Shown here: positions 54,246 to 64,000 of the stretch, in pieces
Position numbering within the stretch: the first letter of the stretch is position 1
Layout: every line of letters starts with the position of its first letter
Assembly: GCA_030220185.1 (NCBI GenBank)
Contig: JASPKZ010010239.1
Location: forward strand, 1,630,001-1,694,000
Origin: Diploptera punctata
Lineage: Eukaryota; Arthropoda; Insecta; Blattodea; Blaberidae
Direction of reading: 5' to 3'
Length of the DNA: 64,000 nucleotides
Made by a program: the position numbers and the translations under genes
The notes under the pieces: generated by a model
Databases searched by the model: none
What the model was told of the DNA's origin: nothing
Seen by the model: the letters and a program-made list of their open reading frames with translations, nothing else

Positions 54246-55035
54246 AGATACCATGGAGGGACACATGTCTCATACCATCATTTATTTGAGCTGGTCCCAA
54301 GGCCTCGAGAAGGAGCTTACAACTCATCTATTAGCCCTATTCTGTCCTATGTTGACACACAGGCTCAATGTTAAGACGAAGTACTTGAGTGGACCCCAAT
54401 CAGATCACCACAACCAAACACATCTTTTAAACACCTGTTGTTTGCTAACCAGACTATTATTTACCAGTATGAGATGTAGTGATAGATATGAAATAAATGA
54501 TTGGAGAAGTGACATGACAGGAGGAGTGGAGTGTGTTGGTGGGATGTCATTCGGGAAAAGGGAGAATCCCGAGAAAACCCCAGAAAATCCCGGTGTTTCC
54601 CGCTACGAATTGCCTACCACTTTGGAATGGCCAGGATGTACTAATTAAAGTTACAGTGGTTTTCGGTAAAATCTCATTTTTTTGCATAGAATTAACTTGA
54701 AGAAAAAAAACTGCATAAATTGTGATACAAAACTGTTATAATGTTATCTCAGTCTGGGTGTCAATTGTATTCTAAATTTAACACGGACGCTAAGTTGAAT
54801 TGAACTTTTACAATACATTGCAATGACTACTATTTAACACTAAACAAAAGTTACCGATTTTATTATCCTAGTAATATCTTAGGTGCCTACTAGATGTCTC
54901 ATTGGGTCGGTATGTAGACCGCATACTATTCATGACATATGTAGAGAAACAAGCGCAACTAAATTAACTTACCTTGGTAACTCTTAACAAAAGAGAGGGT
55001 GAGACACAACATTGGGCTGTTACGCCATTGTAGAT
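54246..55035. other. Mostly unassigned; possible SINE4-like 3' module at 54540-54645
   Basis: AAAAGGGAGAATCCCGAGAA, AACCCCAGAAAATCCCGG and CCTACCACTTTGGAATGGCC resemble the GGAGAAACCCCCAGACAATC style of SINE4 at 61632. A 131-codon open frame at 54253-54648 spans it and shows no domain; I do not call it a gene. Confidence 0.4.
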
Positions 55036-55405
55036 GGATAGTGTATACTAAAACTAACTACCTCACTGGCACTATCGAACCCATAGGTTCACGGTCGCGC
55101 GGATATAAGCTCTCAATACATCCCTATCCTCAGCTAATGTTTTCCAATCATCCCCTGTATAATCTACTTCCCTCAAATCATAGTTAATGTTATTCTCCAC
55201 CTCATTCTTGGTCTACCAACTGGGCGCTTTCCTTCTGGTTTTCCTATAAGAAGCTTCCATGCACGTCTTTCATTTCCCATTCGTGCCACATATCCTGTCC
55301 ATCGCAGTCTACGAGACTTAACTGTTCTCATTATATCTGGCTTCCTATAAAGACCATGTAATTCACTGTTATGCAGTCTTCTCCATTCACGGATAGTGTA
55401 TACTA
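55036..55405 (-). mobile_element. LINE-B 3' end, 340 bp, 15-bp TSD
   Basis: Perfect duplications GGATAGTGTATACTA at 55036-55050 and 55391-55405 flank a 5'-truncated minus-strand LINE-B (55051-55390). It encodes EWRRLHNSELHGLYRKPDIM, TVKSRRLRW, GRPRMR and the WKTLAEDRDVL...RATVNLWVR-like end. One base is missing in the NNINYD region (CTCCACCTC). Confidence 0.9.
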
Positions 55406-55472
55406 GCTGAACATTAAAAATAACGTGAAACGAAGCTGATATTGAGATTAATTCTGGTTATGATGTTTTCAG

Positions 55473-55533
55473 GATATGAAGGTGAACTGGACTCCCACGC
55501 CGGGGACCCAACAGCCAAAGCAAGACACCAGCA
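55473..55533 (+). CDS. Possible 61-nt internal exon of a host gene
   Basis: A short island of higher GC is bounded by a splice acceptor (TGATGTTTTCAG, ending 55472) and a donor (GTGAGTAC, from 55534). The first frame reads DMKVNWTPTPGTQQPKQDTS with G/C-rich third positions; one other frame (YEGELDSHAGDP...) is also open, so the frame is not proven. It lies outside every repeat I recognised and just downstream of a LINE-B insertion. If real, the surrounding AT-rich repeats are introns. I do not recognise the protein. It could still be chance. Confidence 0.35.
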
Positions 55534-55539
55534 GTGAGT

Positions 55540-56219
55540 ACATACCATATTTATCATAACGATGATAGAATTTTACTATTCCCGTTGTTACGACACGTAT
55601 ATACATAATAATTATTGTATAAAATACTCTCTTTGTTAATGTTTTTTTTTCTTGCAGTTCTGACATTTTATGTAACACTACAATGGACTTGAACAAAAAA
55701 CTGCAAACATATAATTATTATTAATTATAAATCTTAGGTGTGTTATAAAAAATAATTTTCAAATTTTGGAATATTTCTGTAATAAATGAGCACAGTATTC
55801 CACATATAATTGAGAAATAAGTTATTCGTAAAATATGCTATTTTGTCTGACTCCCATCATTGAGGAAGGTTGGTTAGTTCATATTTGGATGTGAAATTTG
55901 TTATACATGAGCCATAGGTCTAATGTTGTTTCCTAATTGTATTAGGCCTATATTTTTTATGTGTAATGTACTTGCTTTTACCGTCAACCGTCATATTTAC
56001 TTTATATTTATCCAAATTGCACAGAATCTTTTTGCAAGTATCTTCATTTAATTCTGCTTATAACAATCATTGCACATTGTAAGCGATAAGTTAGTAATGC
56101 AACTATTCTCAGTTACTAGTGCAGCTGTCTTGTTAGATAAGATTTAAAACAATGACATCATTTTTACAATTTTGTTGACATATATTTAGTGTAATTTCGT
56201 AAATGTCTCATACGTTTTG
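55540..56219. other. Unassigned AT-rich stretch
   Basis: Nothing recognised. If the exon at 55473 is real this is its downstream intron. Confidence 0.4.
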
Positions 56220-56490
56220 TAAACATTCATTTAATTTAGTATCAGACACAGCGTAACATGAACCGCATTCGTTTGTGAAAGATTTGTTAATTAATGCCGT
56301 GTCATCCCGCGTACTCTCGCTTCACGTCAGCCTGTGGTGTCGCGGAGTGCAGTGCAATTACCCCAAGTAAGCTGGGTAAGTGTTTCATTTGATATTTGTC
56401 TATACATGAATAGTATCTACATCCGTGCGACGCAGCAACAGTGCTGCTATGATTGGAGGTAAACGTTCGCTATGTCGTATAATAAGTATA
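56220..56490 (-). repeat. Interspersed repeat S, copy 2 (reverse)
   Basis: On the minus strand this reads GTTTACCTCCAATCATAGC, CACTGTTGCTGCGTCGCAC, GTAGATACTATTCATG, GCTGACGTGAAGCGAGAG and GATGACACGGCATTAA, in the same order as 16297-16550. Non-coding. Confidence 0.65.
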
Positions 56491-57204
56491 TTTAGAGACA
56501 TTAAAACGCTTTGATAATATATATATAGGTACGGTCATTTGTATATCTCGACAATATTTGTGTTTACACTTTTTTTATCTGGTAATTCTGAACTATTTAT
56601 AAGATATAGTTGGTCGTTTTTATTTACATTGAGTTGGTGCATAGTCAAGTCTCAGCCCAGAGACTTATAAAAACTACACAACAGCGAGTACGACTGTAGA
56701 TATTTATACTATTTTTTTTGTTAGAGAAATAGTTTTATAAATCACTTCTAGTTTTATATTAAAGACAAGTAAATTTGAATTAACAAATTTTAACAAATTC
56801 ATTATTTTAAAATATTAATTTCTCAATAATTAAGGATTGTATAAAACTTTACTATATAAATATCACTTATTACACCATTTGTTATTTGATAGGAGTCGCA
56901 AGAAATATCCCCATCTAGGTACATGCGCAAGCTAAAAAGAATGAATACACAAAAAGTAAGATATTAAGAAAGGATGCTCACGTGGAGACGATAAAAAATC
57001 GTCCAGAGCTCTTCATGAATAAATCTGATAACTTGCGCCAATTTTGTACAATCATAAATACGTAAATACTATAAATTGGCTACACGTTCTATGAAAATAG
57101 CGTCTGTATTAATATTTTCTTTCATGTTACTTAATGCATACCTTTTGTTTTACTTAAATAACTTAGTATAGATGATAAGTAGACACATATCCTACCTGCA
57201 TAAA
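56491..57204. other. Unassigned AT-rich stretch
   Basis: Nothing recognised. Confidence 0.4.
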
Positions 57205-57485
57205 CCCCCTTCTTCTTCTTCCTCCTTTCATGTGATAGACCTAGTGGTCTGTTACGGTCTCAATCCAACGTTTGAAGGGTCTGCCCAAAGATCTCTTGCC
57301 TGGTGGCTGGTAATTTAAGATCTGGCGTGGTATTCTTGTTCTGCTCGTTCTTCGTACGTGAGATTTCCAGTTGTTTCTGTATTTTTGTACATATTCCGTG
57401 ACTGATTCTGTGTGTAATTCTTTCAGAATCTCAGAATTCCTTTTATGGTCTTTCCTTGAACAGCCCGCAGTACGTCTCATAAATG
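57205..57485 (-). mobile_element. LINE-D C-terminus with (GAA)n-like tail
   Basis: The minus-strand frame reads MRRTAGCSRKDHKRNSEILK, ELHTESVTEYVQKYRNNWKS, HVRRTSRTRIPRQILNYQPP and GKRSLGRPFKRWIET, the end of a LINE-D protein. A GAAGAAGAAGAAGG tail (57207-57226) follows. The frame is clean, so this fragment is moderately young. Confidence 0.75.
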
Positions 57486-57824
57486 TCTTATCTTTGTTTA
57501 ATGTTCATAAGTTTATAGCGATGCTAGATCCAATAACGTTTAATACGTCTGATTGTATATGCGATCTAAATCGTTCATAATTTCACCAAAAGCTTTCTAT
57601 AGGACATTCAAACACCGCGGTGACCTTACAATTATTCCTGAACTCTTAATTTAGTATATACTCTGTATTTTAACTATGTAGGCTACATAATTTAACATTA
57701 CATTAATTTAACATTTTCCAATACTGTTATTTTAACACAGTTCCAATAATGGATCATATTATAATATTACATTAAATCGATACTAGTAAAATTCATGGTG
57801 ATTTTCCGTTGAGGTATTAGTTCA

Positions 57825-58113
57825 CAGTGATATAATGTACGGTTAAAAACTATAATATAGTTACCTTGTAGGTCCGTCTCCTCAACTTGAGTTCTTTTAA
57901 AACTCTGTAGGCCTTTCGGGACTAGTCCCATCATCAGCAGAATGCATTAGGTCCGTTCTTGTTGACCCTTGTTGAACAAGAACGGACCTAATGCATTCTG
58001 CTGATGATGGGACTAGTCCCGAAAGGCCTACAGAGTTTTAAAAGAACTTAAGTTGAGGAGACGGACCTACAAGGTAACTATATTATAGTTTTTAACCGTA
58101 CATTATATTACTG
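57825..58113. repeat. 289-bp near-perfect palindrome, Penelope terminal-repeat-like
   Basis: Arms 57825-57963 and 57975-58113 (139 bp each) pair with about two mismatches across an 11-nt loop. Each arm carries, on opposite strands, CTGATGA, T, stem GGGAC, TA, stem GTCCC, GAAA (58001-58024 on plus), the same layout as in the elements at 7463 and 10851. The flanks of the arms (ACTATAATATAGTT) are also part of the pairing. No coding sequence. The near identity points to recent formation or conversion. Confidence 0.88.
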
Positions 58114-60035
58114 ATTACATTAAATGTTCGCACACTGTTTCGATTAGAAGTAGATAGGAAAAATTGCTTTCGCATGTGATTGAATATTCAAAGTGGCGAT
58201 ATCTGTAATGCAGTTAGATACGGTTTAAACCTTAGGCATATAGTAGATATTCGGTAAGGTTAGCATAAGTTCAATTAACGTACGTTAGAATCATATGTGA
58301 TTAGTTTTCATATTAGATTATTTATTCAAGACAATTTTTTTTTCATACATTTCAATGCATTTAGAGATCTGTTTTCGTTAAGTGCGTGGTAGTATGGAAT
58401 ATAGTGCACTCAGTGTTCAATTTCGTTCTGTGCCAACCACTGCAATTAACTTGCTAACAATTAAATATATCGGTTTAAAAATGCAATATCTAGCAGGTTT
58501 CAAGAAGTATGTTCTTAATATATTTCATAACGCATAGCCTGAACTGAGAGTAGCGAAATTCCGGTTTAATTCACTCGGATGTACTTAAAAATAAGTTTAA
58601 TTATGTACATGGTTCCTAAAATTATAACAAATCGGAAACATTTATTTAGTCTAAAATGGAGTACTGCTGAAGAGAATTCATATTTAGTATTTTATTTCTA
58701 AAAGTACCTAAAATTATTTATGTCATATCTGATTCACTCTTCTGGAGACAAGCTTCTATTTTAAACCATTATGTTTTACTTTCTTTAGAAAATAAATCTA
58801 TAAGCCCTAGTATATTGACTTCTTGGTCTTGTGGCCACCGGTCGTGACTACAGAACAAAAAGACCTTTGGTTCGATCCCAGGTATTTGGACGCGGTGATT
58901 TTTCTCAAAAACAAATAGTCCGAAATTAATTGGGATCTGGGCCTTTCTGATTGTCTTCATGATTATGTGTTCATATATATTACAAATTTTGAATAAAAAT
59001 AATACTACAAAAATAAGAAAAATAACAGAATCTAGGTAACACTATATAATAAATATTGGAAACTTATATAAAAAACAATTTTATTATAATTAGTAACAGA
59101 TGATACAATTAGGTTTTTAAAGGGACTTAACTGAATCATTTAAGTTCGCCCATCTGAAACGACAAGTGAATGTTGGTAAGTGTAATTTTAAAGCCTATTT
59201 TTATAACAATTTATTGGTAATAATTTTAAACAAATTTCCAAAAAGCCTAAATTATTGCTTGTGAAAATTATTATTCAGTCTAAAAAAATTGACATCTTTT
59301 ATAGTTTTCATATATAAATATTTTCACATTATGTATTTTAGGAGCTTAAAACATTATATTTTAGCTACTGTTTCAAAGGTATATTTTGTACAGGCTTTCT
59401 TACGAAAACTTAGAGCCCAGACCGCTGTTATAATATTGACGAAAAATGATTCGACTTTGAAAAGAAAATTCCCTACAGAAGCATAATTTCTTTCTCTGAT
59501 AAATGTACTCGTCTATTTTGTAAATAATTTGATTGTACGCTTAATAATACGGGATAGGTATATAAATAAAAGAAATCGTAACGTGTATAGGATTATGAAA
59601 GATGTGGACAACCTTGTACCACAATGTTATGTGTAAGTGAAAGCCAACAATTCTATTGGGAATTGAGTGCAAATGGACAGGCGTCAATCAATATTGAGCT
59701 CTTAGGAAATCCATGTTGCTGTGGGATTTACATTAATTAAGCTCAACCATGTACGCATTATGTGTATCGTTTTATCATATTTCCGTGGGGAAAACTTTAA
59801 AAACAATTCAAAAATACATCTTCCCTGCTGAACAAGATAGTATTTAATACTATCATAATCCTGAATGAACATGAATTCGTATGAACAAGTGAACACTCTC
59901 CGAGCAACAACATTTGCTCCTTTCATATATCACAATTTTACGTTATCATGTTCATAGTAAAATAATAAACGAAAGAGTTAAATGAATGTTATTACTGTGA
60001 CAAACACCTTCAGCAGACAGAATAAATGGAAACAT
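58114..60035 (+). other. Mostly unassigned; SINE5-like tRNA head at 58818-58960
   Basis: At 58830-58880 TCTTGTGGCCACCGGTCGTG and CTTTGGTTCGATCCCAGG form an A-box-like and a good B-box pair, followed by a non-repeated body. The remaining sequence is AT-rich with no recognised element. Confidence 0.4.
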
Positions 60036-60039
60036 TTAA

Positions 60040-60493
60040 AAATACTTCGAGGAACAAGAATACAGTAAAGTGGAAACAGAAGAACAAAACAGGTTTCTGA
60101 AAAGGATGATGTACAAGTGATCACATCTTTAGTTTAAAACATATAATTGAGAAAAAGCCCCCTTCCAATAACTAATTCATTACTATTTCTTAAATTTAGA
60201 GGAAACTTACTACAATATGCTCCTGATTAAATTAAGGGACTTTTTTTACGTGCTGTGAAAATAAATAAAAATATTATCCAGGCAATATAAAGTTGTAGGA
60301 TGAATATATCTCGAGTAAAAATATTGAAAAAATATTACGTCAGGTTTCGGAGTTATTAAAGGTTTCAGAGAAAGAAGTTGTTTATCGCCGACCTATTCAA
60401 AATATATCTACAAAACACCTTAACACAGTGGGGAAAACATATGTTCACCTACAGGAATAAAGAATTATTAAGTGCTAATGATATTATATTATG

Positions 60494-60500
<7 letters not shown>
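60040..60500 (+). mobile_element. LINE-A RT fragment, decayed
   Basis: EQEYSKVETEEQNRFLKR corresponds to the EEQSGFRxGRS segment. IHYYFLNLEETYYNMLLIKL corresponds to motif A (LLFVDLxKAYDxxPxxKL). GVIKGFR and LSPTYSKYIYKTP correspond to TKGLRQGCCLSPTLFKIYV. Several frame changes. Confidence 0.62.
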
Positions 60501-60502
<2 letters not shown>

Positions 60503-60534
<32 letters not shown>

Positions 60535-60545
60535 TTATTTATTTA
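60503..60545. repeat. (TA)n / (TTTA)n microsatellite
   Basis: TA run passing into ATTTATTTATTTATT. It adjoins the LINE-F 3' end on the right and probably contains that element's tail. Confidence 0.92.
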
Positions 60546-60690
60546 TTCATTCACGAATGAGTGTGGTTATTATTTTCAGCGTCTTGTCCAGCAATGTACT
60601 CACGTTTATCCAATTTTCTGTGTTCGTCATTAGATCGTACCATGCCAATCTATCACAATTTGAATTTAGGAATCTTTCCGGCAACATCTA
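60531..60690 (-). mobile_element. LINE-F 3' coding end with (TAAA)n tail
   Basis: On the minus strand, MLPERF-like LDVAGKIPKF / FLNSNCDRLAWYDLMTNTEN and WINVSTLLDKTLKI align to LPERFLRSDRGRVACWDLLG of the LINE-F frame at 37408. The end AATGAATAAATAAATAAAT is the tail. Confidence 0.5.
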
Positions 60691-61109
60691 ATAGCTAAAG
60701 GGCTTTATAATCTCTCGTAAAAATGAAAATTTGTATTTATAAAATTATTCATCCAATTGAAAGTAACCTGACATATTACTCTTTAATGTTCACTATATTT
60801 TACAAATAAAGTTAATTTTCAATATAAACAAACATTAGAATTGTTGATACGAACTGTAGAATATTAAATGACAAGTGTGTTTACCTCAAGTAGGTCACTC
60901 TGACAATAATGTACGAATGTCGGAATGGAAATGTAGAAAGAAATAATGCAAATTAAAGGAAATTCCGATAAGGAACGGAGTTCTATAAAAGTTATAATGA
61001 ACAGGCACCAGGTGGAGTTGTGAACCCGCGCCACATTTTTACGACTCTTATGCGGGGGAGGCTCATATAAAAATGGAAAAAGTATCCTCGATAAAACTTC
61101 ATCCTCCGT
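60691..61109. other. Unassigned stretch
   Basis: Nothing recognised. Confidence 0.4.
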
Positions 61110-61630
<521 letters not shown>

Positions 61631-61631
61631 T

Positions 61632-61787
61632 ATATTTGTGGCAGGGGAAAACTGGAGAAACCCCCAGACAATCCTGCCCAAGCTCCGTTTCGTCCACCAC
61701 GAAACCCACATGGAGTGACCGAGACTCGATCTTGTGACCCTAGCCGTGAGAGGCGAATGTCTAACCGCTTGCGCCCCAGATCAGCCA
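61632..61787 (-). mobile_element. SINE4, tRNA-like head
   Basis: The minus strand reads GGCGCAAGCGGTTAGACATT (A-box region), CTCACGGCTAGGGTCACAAG, ATCGAGTCTCGG (B-box-like), then CACTCCATGTGGGTTTCGTG and TTGGGCAGGATTGTCTGGGG. It shares this body with the segment at 39962-40105. Confidence 0.6.
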
Positions 61788-61790
61788 AAA

Positions 61791-61792
<2 letters not shown>

Positions 61793-61830
<38 letters not shown>

Positions 61831-61897
61831 TATGTACAAATTATAGTTATAATTTACATTTAATAATAAATAATACATATTATTATTATTATTATTA

Positions 61898-61958
<61 letters not shown>

Positions 61959-61975
61959 TTATTATTATTTTCTTT
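61793..61975. repeat. (ATT)n microsatellites
   Basis: ATT arrays at about 61793-61827 and 61880-61970, separated by AT-rich sequence. Confidence 0.95.
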
Positions 61976-62039
61976 AATTACTTCAACAACAATGCTAGAA
62001 AAAGTTAAAACAGAGGAATACAGTATTAACTTTAAAAGG

Positions 62040-62735
62040 CAAAAAAAAAGAAGCCCCAAATGGGAGTCAATGACCAATCGCATTTCAATAAATTTTGATT
62101 TACAACCAATCACACTCGTTTTTCACCTCGACCTTACCAATTTAACTTTAATCACTTTAGAATCAAGCTCCTCCTTTTTAACATTCTGAACAGGCCAGAG
62201 CATAATTTTGCAGTGACTGGCTCTCTAAGAAATACGTTGAATATAACAGTCTATATATTAAGATATAAGATTCCTAGTACACGAATGTAGCCTGATAGTT
62301 CTTGCGGGATATAATATAAAACATTTGTAGTAATTGATTATACCACAAAGAAAAGAAACGACTGTTTGCACATTCTTAAAGGTATTATCTTCCAGGAAAT
62401 TACGTTCCAGAAAAATATAATTGACTTATTTACATCATAGGATATCATAAATTAATTAATAACCTATAATGTTGGTTACAAACAGTTTCATGTGTTTCAT
62501 TTTTCTCCACTAGGGTGCATTCTTACAATATTGCGATCCTTTGACAATTAATAATGTGATCTAGTTGTAGTGATGAACAAATGAAGCATAACAAACGTTT
62601 CTCATTTCTTTCACATATATCGCCGTTTACATTAAATAAATATTTCTAAATAACTGTATTTAAATAATAATTTGTGAGTGAACAGCTTAATATTATTGGT
62701 TAAATAGTCCTAACAATATATATAGTTATAACAAG
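62040..62735 (+). repeat. Interspersed repeat R, uninterrupted reference copy
   Basis: Starts GCCCCAAATGGGAGTCAATG and continues ACCAATCACACTCGTTTTTC, AAGCTCCTCCTTTTTAACAT, AATTTTGCAGTGACTGG, ATTATACCACAAAGAAAAGA, ACGTTCCAGAAAAATATAAT, AATAACCTATAATGTTGG, TTTCTCCACTAGGGTGCATT, ACAAACGTTTCTCATTTC, CGCCGTTTACATTAAATAAA, ending AAATAGTCCTAACAA. About 0.7 kb and no open frame. Confidence 0.78.
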
Positions 62736-62798
62736 TGTTAATATTTAACATGTTCATACTCTTTAGCATGGTGTTACCTAATATAATGTTATATATAT

Positions 62799-63505
62799 AG
62801 GGAAGTTCGGGTAATGTGAATCCTTCTGTTTGAGTGGACCCTATTAATATCTTCTTTAATTGGTGCTGCCCTCAAAGAGAAAATATTTAACTTCTTCCCC
62901 TCATCAGCCTAGACGGGTTCAAGGCCAGTTTATTTTATTCGTTGTGCGAATATGGGTTTATTTGTCATGTTTATGAAAATGGCCTCTTTAAAAGTTTTTC
63001 GAGCTAAGAATCAATTCTTAATTTCTGCTATTAAATATTACAAATGTTGAAAAAACTCCTTAATGCATTATATTATGTAGATGCTGCTTTAATATACTGA
63101 CAGATTTGGTTTGATATTATGTGACATGGTAGCGGTATAAAATAATTAAACATAACAAAGGAATTCGGTTAATTGTGGTTATTGCGTGTTATCCATAACA
63201 GATAAATATACGCTGTCGCGGAGATTTTTCTATAGCTTTTTGAGACATTCAATTCTGTGTATATTAATTTAGGTATCTGTTATGGTTTAGGCAGCGTAAG
63301 CCATTTAAACGTCCAAAAGAACTACTTTTTCACGTTTTCCACTACAAAGAGCTATTTTTAAGGGTATGGGAGTTGAGAATTACAACTCTTATACCCCATG
63401 TTCATCCACGGAATCTCCAAAACATTTTACAAAAAGTCCCATCACAATCGGATGAACGGTTTGGCTGCGCATAGAATACAAACAAACATTCATTTTTATG
63501 TATTA
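62799..63505 (+). repeat. Repeat XY, order Y then X
   Basis: Module Y: GGGAAGTTCGGGTAATGTGA, TTTAATTGGTGCTGCCCTC, GCTAAGAATCAATTCTTAAT. It passes without a break into module X: TATTGCGTGTTATCC, CGCTGTCGCGGAG, TTTAGGCAGCGTAAGCC, CCATCACAATCGGATGAACG and ACAAACAAACATTC. The junction GGAATTCGGTTAATTGTGGT joins modules that are in the opposite order at 29991-30800. Confidence 0.72.
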
Positions 63506-63559
63506 GATATAATAACAGATTAAACTTTTTTGTCAAGAATGTAACTATTTTTATTTTCT

Positions 63560-63930
63560 ATTTAATTTTAATTCCATCCATCTATAGTAATTCTGCCCGA
63601 AGGCAGGTTCTTCACTTCAATCATAGCAATTTCATGCTATGCTTGCTGCTTTACTAGGGAATTGTGTAGGTGTGGTAGCTTCCCGTTGCTTTCCACACCG
63701 GTGAAGGATGATGATGATAATGATAATGGTTAAGGATGATAATGATAAGGGTGATGGCCATATGATTTCGGGGACCGTTTGGGACTTAAAGTTTTCCTGA
63801 CATTTGTCTTACAGGTGAGGAAAAACCCCGATAAAAACCTCACCCAGAAAAAAACTACCCCGACCGGGGATCGAACCCGGGCCCGCTGCGTGACAAGGCA
63901 GCACGCTACCTCGAGACCACAGCGGTGGAC
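63560..63930 (-). mobile_element. SINE1, full-length
   Basis: tRNA head at the right end (GGTTCGATCCCCGG B-box, CCACCGCTGTGGTCTCGAGG), long internal ATC-rich microsatellite (63707-63755), the CATAGCA hairpin module and a TGGATGGA end at about 63573. ATTTAATT on both sides is a possible short duplication. The microsatellite is clearly longer than in the other copies. Confidence 0.85.
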
Positions 63931-64000
63931 TAATTTAATTAAGTATGTGTTTTTATATTTGTATTTTTATTAAAATATTAGTTAATTAATTTGTAATTTT
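63931..64000. other. Unassigned AT-rich end of window
   Basis: Only AT-rich sequence. Confidence 0.4.

Noticed and set aside
54253..54648. 131-codon open frame starting near the LINE-B 5' end
   Set aside because: No domain, no codon bias, and its 3' part overlaps SINE4-like sequence.
56320..56390. Possible exon with a GTAAGTG donor
   Set aside because: Lies inside repeat S, whose other copy at 16297-16550 carries the same block.
61734..62189. 151-codon Tyr/Leu-rich frame
   Set aside because: Runs through ATT microsatellites and the start of repeat R.

Overview
This is eukaryotic, AT-rich, repeat-dense DNA, almost certainly from a large-genome insect. The non-LTR retrotransposon proteins resemble those common in cockroach-type (Blattodea) genomes; that placement is an impression from sequence style and was not checked. 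I see no bacterial or viral operon logic, no CRISPR array and no complete host protein-coding gene. The only candidates for host genes are an intron-containing tRNA-Tyr-like gene (2557-2649) and one possible 61-nt internal exon (55473-55533). Most of the window is probably intronic or intergenic sequence built up by repeated transposition.

Working family names used throughout. LINE-A: APE endonuclease/RT element, C-terminus with a WYGHVQRM-like motif. LINE-B: APE/RT element ending in RWENNINYDLREVDYTG, with an (AGTT/AGTA)n tail. LINE-C and LINE-D: related RT elements with MAVPxLLYGSExW and IRNEDIREEL-like motifs, tails rich in ATG/ATT. LINE-E: CR1-like 3' ends. LINE-F: element with a C-terminal CCHC finger and variable microsatellite tails. 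SINE1 to SINE5: tRNA-headed SINEs. R: an unclassified interspersed repeat. XY: a tandem or permuted repeat.

Layout. 1-2.2 kb: LINE-A, SINE1 and LINE-C debris with (AAT)n arrays. 2.5-3.5 kb: tRNA-Tyr-like gene, a fold-back element and a LINE-B end. 4.9-5.5 kb: R. 6.3-7.57 kb: a Penelope-like element with a GIY-YIG domain between ~388-bp inverted repeats and perfect 12-bp target duplications. 8-11.5 kb: LINE-C split by a small MITE, a Tc1/mariner-type element with a SINE2 in its terminal repeat, a second Penelope-style inverted repeat, and a mariner deletion derivative. 11.5-16.2 kb: LINE-A interrupted by a LINE-F 3' end and by LINE-B (14-bp TSD). 16.3-28.6 kb: LINE and SINE fragments, including two abutting oppositely oriented LINE-B halves. 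29.2-31 kb: tandem repeats and XY. 31.6-39.7 kb: a strand-switching microsatellite, LINE-A, a palindrome, and a LINE-B carrying both a SINE1 and a LINE-F. 40.4-48.9 kb: LINE-D, then R copies, one of them spread over 5 kb by three insertions. 49.8-55.4 kb: SINE2, CR1-like and LINE-D ends, an internally deleted LINE-B that keeps its 5' end, and a short LINE-B with a 15-bp TSD. 55.5-64 kb: the possible exon, a 139-bp-arm near-perfect palindrome, LINE-A/LINE-F ends, microsatellites, R, XY in the opposite module order, and a final SINE1.

The elements do not form a pathway. Their relationship is chronological: nesting and target-site duplications give a relative order of insertion. The most unusual theme is that three separate inverted-repeat elements (6.3-7.6, 10.4-10.9 and 57.8-58.1 kb) share a hammerhead-like motif (CTGANGA, stem, GAAA), consistent with Penelope-type terminal repeats.
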